64,000 bases of DNA from Pedobacter sp. UBA4863 (GCF_002399615.1 NZ_DHDZ01000040.1:112349-176348); one strand, 5' to 3'. Shown: positions 18,509 to 28,010, counted from the stretch's first letter. The notes: generated by a model not told the origin, from the sequence alone. Numbers and translations are program-made.

Positions 18509-18550
18509 ATCTACTATTGACCATTGACCACTGACTATTTGCCATTGTTT
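18509..18550. repeat. six-unit 7-bp array (ATTGACC type)
   Basis: Units ATCTACT, ATTGACC, ATTGACC, ACTGACT, ATTTGCC, ATTGTTT on the plus strand, between the beta-barrel stop and the lptC start. A different heptamer sequence from the AAGTNAA type, but the same period. Confidence 0.65.
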
Positions 18551-18568
18551 ACAATTCAGCAATGCTGT

Positions 18569-19870
18569 CTAATCAAACCTAAACCTTTGGAACCATCTGT
18601 CGTTTAGCATAAAACTAAGGTGGAAGTTTACATAGCGTTCTTGGATTAAACCATTGTCTATTTTACCTCTTCTGCCTATTTCTGCAGCAACGTTCATTTT
18701 ATAAAACGATGATCTGGCATAAGACGCTAAAGGCAAACCTAACCCAACAGTTACAGCCATTTGTTTTACATCTTCATTGTTCATGTTAACGTATGTTTTG
18801 TCGTAGCTGAAACCTAAACGGTAATCTACCCTTTTAAAATAACCGTTTATGGCCGATAGGTCTGGTGTAAATTGGCCACCAACCGAAAAGCCATAAGTAT
18901 CTTGAAGGTTTTGTGCTGTGTTATCTATTGACATTTCGGACCATTTGCCCATGCGATAATCTGCACCAAGCAACCATTTGTTCTCTTTTTGTAAGGTAAA
19001 GCCAAAGTTGTGCACTAGGGGCAACTTTAATTTAGTTTTTGCATTTTCGGTAGCGCTAAGCGTATCTATTGCAGACTGTTCGTTACCTTGTTGGTCTTTA
19101 TGGTAAATGGTAACGTATTGACTTTTTTCTACATTTAACTTAGCGTTAGATGAACCAGAATAACCCAATACCAACGATGTTTTATTGCCTAAATTAAAAT
19201 CGTATTGTGCGCCATAGCTATAATTAAGACCGTATATGCTGTTTTTAAGTTGGTCGCGAGAATTAATTGCGCCAGCATCGGCATATTCGGTAGAGCGGCT
19301 TTGAATTAAATTGCCGAAAAGATATTCTACATTGGCGCCAAGCCTAAAATGATCGCCAAATTGCAAGCCATAGCCTAAATAGGCCTTAGATAGACCACCT
19401 TCGCCATTGTAAAGATAATCTACTGTTTTTAGGCTTGTACCAGTACCTACTGTTGCTGTATTTTTAAAATCGTAGCCCAATTCTGAATAGGGTAAGATAC
19501 CAATGCTAAGTGCCGATTTTCTGGTTACAGGAAAGGCCATTGCCACGTGGTTTAAAGAAGAGTTAAAGCTGTTTTCGCTTAAACTGCTAGTTTTTAACTG
19601 GGTAATGCTACCCGAAACACCAATATCTAAAGTGGTTAGGTTAATGCCCGCATAAGATGCTGGGTTTTGCATATTGATGTTATTGATATAGCTAGACCTA
19701 AAAACACCTGCAGAAATGCCGCCCATAGCTCTTTGTTGCGGTAAAACGGCATCCCTAAGATTACCTAAACCAAATTTAGAGTAAGGAGATTGTACGGTTG
19801 TTTGTGCATGCGCTCCTAAAGAGAAAACCAGCATACACGCAACATATACATACTTAATTTTATTGTTCAT
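18569..19870 (-). CDS. outer-membrane beta-barrel protein (OmpP1/FadL-like)
   Basis: A 433-residue exported protein: the signal peptide ends at GAHAQ, followed by SPYSKFGLGNL, a recurrent start of FadL/OmpP1-like Bacteroidota outer-membrane proteins. It has alternating beta-strand pattern throughout and a C-terminal aromatic (FRFD). I prefer the start at 19870, one base after the coaX stop; an upstream start at 19891 would overlap coaX and lengthen the signal peptide. A transport role is possible but the substrate is unknown. Confidence 0.82.
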   Translation of the reverse strand: MNNKIKYVYVACMLVFSLGAHAQTTVQSPYSKFGLGNLRDAVLPQQRAMGGISAGVFRSSYINNINMQNPASYAGINLTTLDIGVSGSITQLKTSSLSENSFNSSLNHVAMAFPVTRKSALSIGILPYSELGYDFKNTATVGTGTSLKTVDYLYNGEGGLSKAYLGYGLQFGDHFRLGANVEYLFGNLIQSRSTEYADAGAINSRDQLKNSIYGLNYSYGAQYDFNLGNKTSLVLGYSGSSNAKLNVEKSQYVTIYHKDQQGNEQSAIDTLSATENAKTKLKLPLVHNFGFTLQKENKWLLGADYRMGKWSEMSIDNTAQNLQDTYGFSVGGQFTPDLSAINGYFKRVDYRLGFSYDKTYVNMNNEDVKQMAVTVGLGLPLASYARSSFYKMNVAAEIGRRGKIDNGLIQERYVNFHLSFMLNDRWFQRFRFD

Positions 19871-19871
19871 T

Positions 19872-20612
19872 TTATAATGTAATAACTTCATTCAATCCTT
19901 TTAAAACCAGATAGGGTTCGTGAGTAATCTGGGCGGCAAATATGCTATTTTTTAATTGCTTGGTCAAAAAAAGCGAGTCGCCACCGGTTAATATTACTTT
20001 TAAATTTTTATTTCTTTTATGTTCTATGGCAATAAATCCTTCAATTTCATTAACGGCTCCTTGTAAAACACCGCGTTTAATGGCATTTTGGGTATTGGTG
20101 CCTTCTGCAATTTCGGTTTGCGCTTTATTCCAGTTAACCAAAGGCAGGCGTCCGGTATAATGGTTTAAAGCGTTAAAACGCATATTTAAACCTAAGCTTA
20201 TACTTCCTCCAAAGTATTCGTCGGTTGCGGTAAGCACATCGTAAGTAATGCAGGTCCCGGCATCAATCATCAATGTATTACTGCCCCTATATAAACAATG
20301 CGCCGCTATTACTTTTGCCCACCTGTCTAAGCCTAAGGTGGTAGGGCTTTCATAGTGGCTTTTTACTTCTCCAGTTATTGCAGTGCCGAAACGGGTATAA
20401 CGGGTATTTTTTTTCAGCAATGTTTCTAAATTTTCAATCTGGTTGCTCACGCTAGAAACTGTCGAATTTTCTATCCGATATTCGTTAATGAGGTTTAAGA
20501 GGCCGTTCTCTTCTACTTTTTCAAGCTGCTCGAAATGAATGAGTTCTTTTTGCTCAAAGACTGCTAGTTTGCTAAAAGTGTTGCCAATATCTATAACCAG
20601 ATTACGCATCAA
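19872..20612 (-). CDS. coaX: type III pantothenate kinase
   Basis: Phosphorylates pantothenate, the first step of coenzyme A synthesis. It has 246 residues with ASKHA-fold motifs: DIGNTFSKLAVF at 8-19 (phosphate loop), GLDRWAKVIAA and MIDAGTCITYD in the middle, and ILTGGD near the end. Length and motifs are standard for CoaX. First gene of a minus-strand run with three envelope genes. Confidence 0.95.
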   Translation of the reverse strand: MMRNLVIDIGNTFSKLAVFEQKELIHFEQLEKVEENGLLNLINEYRIENSTVSSVSNQIENLETLLKKNTRYTRFGTAITGEVKSHYESPTTLGLDRWAKVIAAHCLYRGSNTLMIDAGTCITYDVLTATDEYFGGSISLGLNMRFNALNHYTGRLPLVNWNKAQTEIAEGTNTQNAIKRGVLQGAVNEIEGFIAIEHKRNKNLKVILTGGDSLFLTKQLKNSIFAAQITHEPYLVLKGLNEVITL

Positions 20613-20740
20613 TATTTACTTAACAAACCATAAATTACGAATAGGAAGAAACATCGTTATCAGTTTCATGCCACAAAGCTATTAATCTTTGACAAGTTTC
20701 GAGGTATCAATTTGTTAAAAAAGGTTAAAGAGCCACAAAT

Positions 20741-20771
20741 AGTCCGAGGTCGGAAAGTCAGCTGTCCGAAG
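20741..20771. repeat. degenerate 7-bp repeat (GTCCGA type)
   Basis: Approximately four units of about 7 bp (AGTCCGA, GGTCGGA, AAGTCAG, TGTCCGA) in the 223-bp gap between coaX and the DUF6427 gene. Imperfect, with one frame slip. Confidence 0.45.
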
Positions 20772-20835
20772 CCGTAATGCTTATGGGAGTATGGCGCATA
20801 GGGCTTGGGGATTTTATCTTCGGACATCGAACTTT

Positions 20836-21813
20836 TTAAACAAACAGAAAGTACTGAATACAGATAACTAAAACGACAAACAATGTTTCATATAGCCATC
20901 TTTTTTTAGCATTAGAGAAATAATAGGCCAACAACACAGCTCCAGGGGGTACGCAAAGTAGAAAATGAGCTAAAGTTACCCCCCGTTTTGTATAGAAGCT
21001 TAAAGCGCTTACTACAAACATAAAAAACAACATTTGAAACGCTTTACGGGTACTAATAAAACTCCTAAAAAAGTTTTCTCGTAGTTGAATAACGGCCATA
21101 ATCATGATGATGCCTACTGGTATTAACACCAAATAATCGTTATAGTTAATTTGTAGATTGCTCGGGAACTTATTGGTTAGTGGTTGCCAAATAACCATAA
21201 AGTGCTTAATGTTGTCGTTTAAGTAATAAAAAACAGCCACTACTATAAAGATGGTTAAAAAGCCCATGATGCCGGAAATCCATTCACGCCAGTTGAAGGG
21301 ACGATACATTAACAGGCTTAACCACAGCATTAACAACAATAAAATAAACGGAAAATAGATGAGCGTACCAATGGCAATCAGCATACCTACATCGAACATA
21401 ATGCTCATGGCACTGGTAGCTTTTGATAATTTGAGAAACTTATCTATAATCACTATGATTAAAAAATTGCAGATTAAAGCAGGACTGAGTACAAAAAACT
21501 GAAGAAACAAACTAGTGCCCGTAACGTATAGCAAAGCTGGCAAGTAGCTGGGTTTGGCCAATAAGCCGTGGTTGTTTATAATTCTGTTAAAAATAAGTGC
21601 TTGTACCAAAGTAAAGCATGCGGCAAGAATCACATTTGCCTCCACAGAAAGCGGGTTTTTGGGAAGGTTGATGAATAGCTTGGTATAGGGTTCTAATATT
21701 TCAAAAGATAATTCGGGAGGTAGGTTAAAAAAAATGGCAATACGCATAAAAATGGCGTAAGCTACCAATAGCAACAAATTAAGTGGATGTAAATTTCTAA
21801 ACTGATTAATCAT
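20836..21813 (-). CDS. DUF6427 family multi-pass membrane protein
   Basis: A 325-residue integral membrane protein with about eight to ten hydrophobic segments and little soluble loop. It matches DUF6427, a Bacteroidota family of unknown function. It follows the LpxH-like phosphatase and glycosyltransferase genes on the same strand, suggesting an envelope role. A 7-bp repeat array starts 3 nt upstream of its start codon. Confidence 0.75.
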   Translation of the reverse strand: MINQFRNLHPLNLLLLVAYAIFMRIAIFFNLPPELSFEILEPYTKLFINLPKNPLSVEANVILAACFTLVQALIFNRIINNHGLLAKPSYLPALLYVTGTSLFLQFFVLSPALICNFLIIVIIDKFLKLSKATSAMSIMFDVGMLIAIGTLIYFPFILLLLMLWLSLLMYRPFNWREWISGIMGFLTIFIVVAVFYYLNDNIKHFMVIWQPLTNKFPSNLQINYNDYLVLIPVGIIMIMAVIQLRENFFRSFISTRKAFQMLFFMFVVSALSFYTKRGVTLAHFLLCVPPGAVLLAYYFSNAKKRWLYETLFVVLVICIQYFLFV

Positions 21814-21816
21814 GCC

Positions 21817-21844
21817 AAGTTGAAAGTAAAAAGTTGAAGGTAGA
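21817..21844. repeat. four-copy 7-bp array abutting the DUF6427 start codon
   Basis: Plus-strand units AAGTTGA, AAGTAAA, AAGTTGA, AGGTAGA, three bases from the start codon (21811-21813). Same family as 18433, 49487 and 60037. Confidence 0.7.
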
Positions 21845-21899
21845 AAGAATGTGTGGCACCTTAATCCTTTAACTTAAACCTGCAACAAAGTAAAGCAAT

Positions 21900-22886
21900 T
21901 TATCTGGCAAAAGTATTTACGGTATGTGCAATAATTGCAGCCGTTTCGTCAGGGAAATCGAACCGGTGCTCTTGTGGGTTGGCTACAAAGTTTTTTAAAA
22001 TAGGCACCCAATTGTGGTTGCTGCCCCAAATTACTGGTAATCCGAATTGCTTTAAGGCATAAGCGTTGCATTGCTGTTCGTACTGAAAACGCATTGGTGC
22101 AACCAGTAATTTTTTGCCCAAATGTAAGGCTTCTGCCGGCCCCTCGAAACCGCCACCGGTAAAAACGCCTTCGCAGCTCGCCATGCTTTTATTAAACTTC
22201 TCGTTGTTAATAGGCTCAACAAATACGTTTCCATTTGCATAGGCTATTTTGGTATGTTTAGAAAAAACTTCCCAGCGTACCTGCGGAATTTGCTGCAATA
22301 CATTTACCAAATCTTTGTCGTCAATTGCAGGCAGGTAAACGGTATAATGCCCTAAATTAGTTGGTCTTAATTGTCTAATCTCGCTTCTAATTACAGGTTT
22401 ATAGATAAAATCGTCATACCTGTCGAAATGGAAACCGATATGATGGGTAGTTGGGGCATATCGGCTTAAAATTAGCTTCCCCCAGTCTGTCGTTTTTGGG
22501 CGGGGCACCTTTTTAGATTTAAAAGCCGCCTGATGGCTTAGCGAAATACTCTCTATGTTTTGCAGTTTACAAGCCCAAGCAGAAATAGGTTCAAAATCGT
22601 TTAAAATAAGGTTGTATTCGCGTAGCGGAATAACTTTCATGTCTTTTCTAAACTGGAAAAGATCCATGTTCTTCCAAGTTTTATAATGATCTACGCCACC
22701 TTTTTTCCCGAATATGAAACTGAAACCATGAAAGTTGTACTTAATTTCTTGGGCTAGCTTTACATCAACCTGTGTGCCCGAAATCAGTAAATCTACTTGG
22801 CCATGTTGTTGTAAAAGCGGAACTATTTCTCTCGCTCTGCTCACATGCCCATTGCCCGTTCCTTGTATGGCATAAAGTATCTTCAT
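21900..22886 (-). CDS. glycosyltransferase, MurG/UGT-like (GT-B fold)
   Basis: A 328-residue cytoplasmic GT-B glycosyltransferase: N-terminal QGTGNGHVSRAREIVPLL (acceptor-side glycine-rich loop) and C-terminal nucleotide-sugar motif GGGFEGPAEALHLGKKLLV near residue 240. It resembles the MJ1255-type family. Acceptor and donor are unknown. It is paired with an LpxH-like phosphatase 111 bp upstream, so an outer-membrane glycolipid substrate is a reasonable guess. Confidence 0.85.
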   Translation of the reverse strand: MKILYAIQGTGNGHVSRAREIVPLLQQHGQVDLLISGTQVDVKLAQEIKYNFHGFSFIFGKKGGVDHYKTWKNMDLFQFRKDMKVIPLREYNLILNDFEPISAWACKLQNIESISLSHQAAFKSKKVPRPKTTDWGKLILSRYAPTTHHIGFHFDRYDDFIYKPVIRSEIRQLRPTNLGHYTVYLPAIDDKDLVNVLQQIPQVRWEVFSKHTKIAYANGNVFVEPINNEKFNKSMASCEGVFTGGGFEGPAEALHLGKKLLVAPMRFQYEQQCNAYALKQFGLPVIWGSNHNWVPILKNFVANPQEHRFDFPDETAAIIAHTVNTFAR

Positions 22887-22997
22887 TTGGCTTCTAATAT
22901 CTGTATTTTTCAGAAGTATTTATAGTTTTAATTGAATCTGTCTTAACTTTATTTTCCTTTGGTTTTATAGTCGATAAAATTATGATGATTTTAGGTG

Positions 22998-23834
22998 CTA
23001 GGCTATTTCTATTTTAATTTTCTGCAATAAAATATTTACATCTAGCTTGCTGGTTAAGTCTTCTCCGTCTTCTATCTCGTCTTTTGTAAAATTACGAGCG
23101 TCGTATTTAAAAACCGCCCAATTACCCTTGTTGTACTCTAAGGCGGTTAGGTTTTCTATCCAGTCGCCACTGTTTAAATACATAACTCCGCCATTTTCTG
23201 TTAAAATATTTATTTTTTCTGGGTGATGGATGTGCCCACAAACTACATACTGATAACCGTTTTCTATGGCAATTTCTGCAGCTGTTTCTTCAAAACTATT
23301 GATGAATTTAACAGCATCCTTAAACTTGGTTTTAATTTTTTTAGAGAAGCTCATTTTTTCCTTGCCCCAAAAAGTAAGCAATGAGTTTACAATACTATTC
23401 AATAAAATTAAGCTGTCGTAACCAATTGCGCCCAACTTTGCCAACCACTTGGAGTGTTGCATGGTTACATCGAAGATATCGCCATGAAAAAACCAGGCTT
23501 TTTTCCCGTCAAGCTCCATCACTAATTTATTTTGGAGGTAGAACGATCCCAGGTTCATATCTGCAAATTTGCGTAAGAGCTCATCGTGGTTGCCGGTAAG
23601 GTAATATACATTTACGCCCTCTACTACAAACTTCATGAGTTTTCGTACTATTTTCATGTGTGTTTCTGGCCAATAACGCTTACTAAACTGCCAAATATCA
23701 ATAATATCGCCATTTAGAATAAGTGTTTTTGGCTTAATGCTTTTTAGGTATTTTAACAGTTCTTTGGCTTGGCAGCCATAGGTGCCCAAATGTACATCAG
23801 AAATTACGGCAATTTCTACATTCCTTTTTTCCAT
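22998..23834 (-). CDS. UDP-2,3-diacylglucosamine diphosphatase-like metallophosphatase
   Basis: Calcineurin-like phosphoesterase of 278 residues with all metal motifs: DVHLG (Asp13, His15), GDIID (42-46), GNHDE (81-85), HGD in the middle and GHIHHPE near the end. The LpxH-like type hydrolyses UDP-2,3-diacylglucosamine in lipid A synthesis; I cannot exclude a related pyrophosphatase substrate. Same strand as a glycosyltransferase and a DUF6427 membrane protein. Confidence 0.86.
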   Translation of the reverse strand: MEKRNVEIAVISDVHLGTYGCQAKELLKYLKSIKPKTLILNGDIIDIWQFSKRYWPETHMKIVRKLMKFVVEGVNVYYLTGNHDELLRKFADMNLGSFYLQNKLVMELDGKKAWFFHGDIFDVTMQHSKWLAKLGAIGYDSLILLNSIVNSLLTFWGKEKMSFSKKIKTKFKDAVKFINSFEETAAEIAIENGYQYVVCGHIHHPEKINILTENGGVMYLNSGDWIENLTALEYNKGNWAVFKYDARNFTKDEIEDGEDLTSKLDVNILLQKIKIEIA

Positions 23835-23900
23835 AAGCTAGTTTTAAAAGGCAAAAAAGACAGGGTTACTAACGGAAAGTTCAATTTATTGGTTCAAGTT

Positions 23901-23996
23901 TTATTCATCTTCTTCTTCGCTAACGATTAACTCGTACGGACTAAAGAAAAAGGCTACTACAGCAACTAAACCTACAAATAGCAACAGTTCAAGCAT
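23901..23996 (-). CDS. 31-residue single-pass membrane microprotein
   Basis: A short open frame of 31 codons plus stop. The protein starts MLELLLFVGLVAVVAFFFSP, one hydrophobic segment, followed by YELIVSEEEDE, an acidic tail. The sharp split between membrane segment and acidic tail is unlike random translation. It lies 67 bp upstream of the LpxH-like gene, same strand. No Shine-Dalgarno is visible, which is normal here. Function unknown; it could be a small subunit or regulator of a membrane complex. Confidence 0.55.
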   Translation of the reverse strand: MLELLLFVGLVAVVAFFFSPYELIVSEEEDE

Positions 23997-24253
23997 TTTT
24001 AACTATTATCTTCTGCAAAAATCTTTAGTGCCGATTAACTGAGTGTTAAGGCATCGTTATGTTTTTTTGAGAAGTAAATGTTGTGGTTCTTTTCTACCGA
24101 TGAAACCTGTGCCACAAGCATACCATAAGAAGATAGAAATCAACGTTTAAATCCGGCTTCACCTCAATAGGATTTGGGTAACAGTGTAGGTGCATAAAAC
24201 TTCTTGCGCAAACCAATCAAAATAGTTATCCTTGAAACTTTATCCAAAGTCAA

Positions 24254-25321
24254 ATGAGTAACCTTTCTTCTTCCGTAGCACTGAACACAAAAAAGCATTT
24301 CGAAATTTTAGATGGCTTGCGTGGTATTGCCGCACTTGGTGTAGTAGTATTTCATTTTATTGAAATGTACACCCCACATCCTGATGATTTGATAGCTCAT
24401 GCTTATTTAGCCGTAGATTTTTTCTTCTGCCTATCGGGTTTTGTGGTTGCCTATGCTTACGACGACAGGTTACCAAAAATGGGATTGAAGACATTTTTTA
24501 AACAGCGATTAATTAGGTTGCATCCCTTAGTAGTTTTAGGTACGATATTAGGTTTGTTAGGCTTTATCTTTGATCCGTTTGGTACCCAATGGGAAACTTA
24601 CAGTGGTTGGACAATGGTGTTACTTTTTTTGGCCTCAATTTTAATGATCCCTTATCCAATAATTGCAGAAAGAGCTTTCAATAATTTTGGATTAAATGCA
24701 CCAGCTTGGACACTTTTTTGGGAATATGTAGCCAATATGGTGTATGCATTGGTACTGCATAGACTAAAAAGAACTTGGTTATTACTATTAGCCTTGTTGG
24801 CTGCAATTGTGCTGTTTTACATTTCTAGGTCGGCAGGCAATATTAGTGGCGGTTGGGCAGGCAACAACTTTTGGCACGGAGGGGCTAGGGTAGCTTTTTC
24901 ATTTTTAGCGGGCATGTGCGTATTCCGTTATCAAGCCATTATTAAAAACAAATTGGGTTTCCCTTCATTGGCATTATTACTTGCCTTGGCTTTCTTTGTA
25001 CCTTATAACGATAACTGGAATTGGTTTGTAGAGCCTTTGATTATTGTTTTTTACTTTCCGTTTTTGGTGGCTTTGGGAGCGGGTGCTGTGCTAAACCCAG
25101 CGCACCAAGGTGTTTGCAGGTTATCGGGGCAGCTTTCTTACCCACTTTATATTACCCATTATTTTGTACTTTGGGCATTTGGTAATTATTACGCACAAGC
25201 GCAGCCTAGTCACCAGACCTTAGCTTGGGTAATACCATCATTAATTATAGGGCAAATAATTATTGCCTATTTGGCCATGAAGTTCTATGATTTGCCAATT
25301 AGAAAATGGCTTTCGAGATAA
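24254..25321 (+). CDS. acyltransferase 3 family membrane protein
   Basis: Integral-membrane O-acyltransferase (OafA/NodX-like) of 355 residues with about ten membrane segments. The diagnostic N-terminal motif LDGLRGIAALGVVVFHF is at about 19-35 (catalytic His). It probably acetylates a surface polysaccharide or lipid. It stands alone on the plus strand and its stop abuts the end of the convergent DUF4834 gene. Confidence 0.92.
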   Translation: MSNLSSSVALNTKKHFEILDGLRGIAALGVVVFHFIEMYTPHPDDLIAHAYLAVDFFFCLSGFVVAYAYDDRLPKMGLKTFFKQRLIRLHPLVVLGTILGLLGFIFDPFGTQWETYSGWTMVLLFLASILMIPYPIIAERAFNNFGLNAPAWTLFWEYVANMVYALVLHRLKRTWLLLLALLAAIVLFYISRSAGNISGGWAGNNFWHGGARVAFSFLAGMCVFRYQAIIKNKLGFPSLALLLALAFFVPYNDNWNWFVEPLIIVFYFPFLVALGAGAVLNPAHQGVCRLSGQLSYPLYITHYFVLWAFGNYYAQAQPSHQTLAWVIPSLIIGQIIIAYLAMKFYDLPIRKWLSR

Positions 25322-25573
25322 CTATTTTACTTCTTCGTAATCTACAAATTCGCCTAATTTATCTGCGTTGCCTTTTCTTTTTTCTTTTTCGGGCATGTGG
25401 TCTATAGAAATAGTACCCTCTGGCCTAGCTGGGCGTTGTTGCTGGCCTGTGGCCTGTTGCTGCATTTTGCCAAAGGCATTTCTAATTACGGCAGGAAAAA
25501 TCATCCTTACCAGTAATCTAATTACCCATAAAACAATAATTGCTATTAATAGAAAATTTAAAATATATCCCAT
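25322..25573 (-). CDS. DUF4834 family small membrane protein
   Basis: 83 residues: an N-terminal membrane helix (about 3-28, LNFLLIAIIVLWVIRLLVRM), then a charged soluble tail ending in GEFVDYEEVK, as in DUF4834 proteins of Bacteroidota. Function unknown. A -7 box lies 17 nt upstream of the start. Confidence 0.8.
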   Translation of the reverse strand: MGYILNFLLIAIIVLWVIRLLVRMIFPAVIRNAFGKMQQQATGQQQRPARPEGTISIDHMPEKEKRKGNADKLGEFVDYEEVK

Positions 25574-25590
25574 TTTTTATAGTATTACTA

Positions 25591-25598
25591 CAAATATA
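25591..25598 (-). promoter_or_regulatory. -7 promoter box of the DUF4834 gene
   Basis: TATATTTG on the minus strand, an exact TAnnTTTG, 17 nt before the start codon. No clear -33 element at the usual spacing. Confidence 0.45.
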
Positions 25599-25689
25599 GA
25601 CTTTGCGCTTTAGTTTTTGTTTCAAATAACGGTTTTCATTGCAATTTCATTACAATTGAGCTGCTGTTTAATTCATTTGTTACAAAAAG

Positions 25690-25890
25690 TCAATCTTCTT
25701 CCACTATTTCACAAACCCTACCTATCTGCCCATCTTCTAGCCGTACCTTTATTCCTCTAGAATGAAAAGCTGAGGAAGTCAATAATTTTTCTACCACACC
25801 GTAAGTTACGTTTCCGTTTCTTTGGTCTTTTTTAAGGATGATGCCCACTTCTAAACCTGGGTATATATCTTTTCTGTTTTGTCCTTGCAT
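25690..25890 (-). CDS. YwbE family protein (DUF2196)
   Basis: 66 residues, whole-length match to the YwbE family: YPGLEVGIILKKDQRNG, then VVEKLLTSSAFHSRGIKVRL, then a GQIGRVCEIV ending. A small beta-barrel-like protein possibly binding nucleic acid; biological role unknown. It lies 72 bp upstream of the uvrB stop side, on the same strand and downstream of uvrB in transcription order. Confidence 0.85.
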   Translation of the reverse strand: MQGQNRKDIYPGLEVGIILKKDQRNGNVTYGVVEKLLTSSAFHSRGIKVRLEDGQIGRVCEIVEED

Positions 25891-25962
25891 AAATTAGTTC
25901 TGGTTGATTAGCCATTGGCTCAATAGACATATTAAAACGTAGCATTTATGACGTAAAACTTA

Positions 25963-28005
25963 TTACTTGCCTCCAAATCTCTCTTCAAATACTTTCTCCA
26001 AAGCAAACATTTCATCACGTAGGCGAGCTGCCAATAAGAAATCCATTTCTTTAGCTGCTTTTTGCATCTCCTTACGGGTTTTGTCGATAGATTTTTGCAA
26101 TTCTGGCTTGGTCATGTATTGCACCACTGGATCTGCAGCAATGCTCACCTCATCTACTTCTACATAAGCTTTGGCCCTGTTTTTTTGTTTTTCAGAAACT
26201 TCTAACACCGAAGTTTGCTCCATAATTTCTTCTCTGGTTTTACCTACGGTTTTTGGTGTAATGCCATATGTTAAATTGTAGGCAATTTGTTTTTCTCTAC
26301 GCCTATTGGTTTCGGTAATGGTACGCTCCATAGAGTCGGTCATATCATCAGCATACATAATTACACGGCCTCTATCGTTACGGGCAGCACGGCCAATGGT
26401 TTGTATCAAAGCCCTGTCCGAGCGCAAGAAACCTTCTTTATCTGCATCTAAAATCGCTACAAAACTTACTTCAGGCAAATCTAATCCTTCACGTAATAAG
26501 TTAATTCCAATCAGCACATCAAACTCGCCTAAACGCAGGCCACGTAATATTTCTACACGTTCTAAAGTTTTTACTTCAGAGTGTATGTAACGACATTTGA
26601 TATTTAGCCTGTCCATGTATTTGGTTAATTCTTCGGCCATACGTTTGGTTAGGGTAGTTACCAAAACGCGGTCGCCCTGCTTAATGGTCTTATCAATCTC
26701 GTCTAACAAATCATCTACTTGGTTAATTGCTGGGCGTACTTCAATTAGCGGATCTAACAAGCCTGTTGGCCTAATTACCTGCTCTATTACCACACCTTCC
26801 GATTTTTGCAGCTCGTAATCTGCTGGAGTAGCACTTACATAAATGGTTTGAGGAGCCAAGTTTTCAAATTCTTCAAAGTTTAATGGGCGGTTGTCTAAAG
26901 CCGATGGCAAACGGAAACCATATTCTACCAGCGATAATTTACGAGACCTATCGCCACCATACATGGCTCTAATTTGCGGTACGGTTACGTGGCTTTCATC
27001 AATCACCATTAGGTAATCGTCTGGAAAATAATCTAACAAGCAGAAGGGGCGCATGCCGGGCGAACGACCATCGAAGAAGCGAGAATAGTTTTCAATTCCA
27101 GAACAGTAGCCCAGTTCTTTCATCATTTCAATATCGAAGTTTACACGTTCTTCTAATCGTTTGGCTTCGAGGTTTAGCCCATCTGCCAAAAGTTGGGTTT
27201 TACGTACTTCTAATTCCTCTTGTATGCCCCAAATAGATTGGTTAAATCTGTCTTTAGGTGTAACAAATAGATTGGCTGGATAGATGGCAATATCTTCTAA
27301 TTTTTCTAGGGTTTTGCCAGTTATGGGGTCAATGGCCGAAAGTTCCTCAATATCATCTCCAAAGAAAGAAATACGATAGGCGTAGTCCATATAGGCTGGA
27401 TAAATATCTACGGTATCGCCTTTTACCCGGAAAGTTCCACGCTTAAAATCGTTGATGGTACGAGCATATAAAATTTCTACCAGGTGGTGTAAAAAAGCAT
27501 TCCTACTTACTCTTGTACCCACGCCAAAGCGATATACCGATTTTGAGAAATCTTCGGGATTGCCCATACCATAGATACACGATATAGAAGAAACGATAAT
27601 GACATCTCTACGGCCAGAAATTAAGGCCGACGTAGAGCGTAAACGCAGTTTTTCTATCTCTTCATTGATTTGCAAATCTTTCTCTATGTAGGTATTGGTA
27701 GTGGGCATGTAAGCCTCTGGCTGATAATAATCGTAGTAGGAAACGAAGTAATTTACTGCATTTTCTGGGAAGAACTGTTTCATTTCTCCGTACAACTGCG
27801 CTGCCAAAGTTTTGTTATGACTAAGGATTAAAGTAGGCTTTTGTGTTTGCTCAATTACGTTGGCAATGGTAAAGGTTTTTCCAGAGCCAGTTACGCCCAA
27901 TAAGGTTTGATAATGTTCGGCTGCATTTACACCTGCAACCAATTGCTTTATGGCACCTGGCTGGTCGCCAGTGGGTTTATAATCGGAGATGAGCTTGAAC
28001 TTCAT
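25963..28005 (-). CDS. uvrB: excinuclease ABC subunit B
   Basis: DNA damage-verification helicase of nucleotide excision repair; loads with UvrA and recruits UvrC. It has 680 residues: Walker A GVTGSGKT at 37-44, the damage-probing beta-hairpin YYDYYQPEAYMP at about 91-102, DESH (Walker B) near 340, helicase motif VI QTIGRAARN near 545, and a C-terminal UVR coiled-coil domain (about 635-675) that binds UvrC. Full length. A complete -33/-7 promoter ends only 5 nt before the ATG, suggesting a leaderless mRNA. Confidence 0.98.
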   Translation of the reverse strand: MKFKLISDYKPTGDQPGAIKQLVAGVNAAEHYQTLLGVTGSGKTFTIANVIEQTQKPTLILSHNKTLAAQLYGEMKQFFPENAVNYFVSYYDYYQPEAYMPTTNTYIEKDLQINEEIEKLRLRSTSALISGRRDVIIVSSISCIYGMGNPEDFSKSVYRFGVGTRVSRNAFLHHLVEILYARTINDFKRGTFRVKGDTVDIYPAYMDYAYRISFFGDDIEELSAIDPITGKTLEKLEDIAIYPANLFVTPKDRFNQSIWGIQEELEVRKTQLLADGLNLEAKRLEERVNFDIEMMKELGYCSGIENYSRFFDGRSPGMRPFCLLDYFPDDYLMVIDESHVTVPQIRAMYGGDRSRKLSLVEYGFRLPSALDNRPLNFEEFENLAPQTIYVSATPADYELQKSEGVVIEQVIRPTGLLDPLIEVRPAINQVDDLLDEIDKTIKQGDRVLVTTLTKRMAEELTKYMDRLNIKCRYIHSEVKTLERVEILRGLRLGEFDVLIGINLLREGLDLPEVSFVAILDADKEGFLRSDRALIQTIGRAARNDRGRVIMYADDMTDSMERTITETNRRREKQIAYNLTYGITPKTVGKTREEIMEQTSVLEVSEKQKNRAKAYVEVDEVSIAADPVVQYMTKPELQKSIDKTRKEMQKAAKEMDFLLAARLRDEMFALEKVFEERFGGK

Positions 28006-28010
28006 TATTA

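Noticed and set aside
18474..18545. N-terminal extension of the LptC-like protein to an ATG at 18545
   Set aside because: The extra 24 residues are largely the translation of a 7-bp repeat and would bury the lipoprotein signal peptide inside the protein.
18509..18550. CRISPR-like array
   Set aside because: The unit is only 7 bp with no spacers; a simple tandem repeat. The same applies to 18433, 21817, 49487 and 60037.
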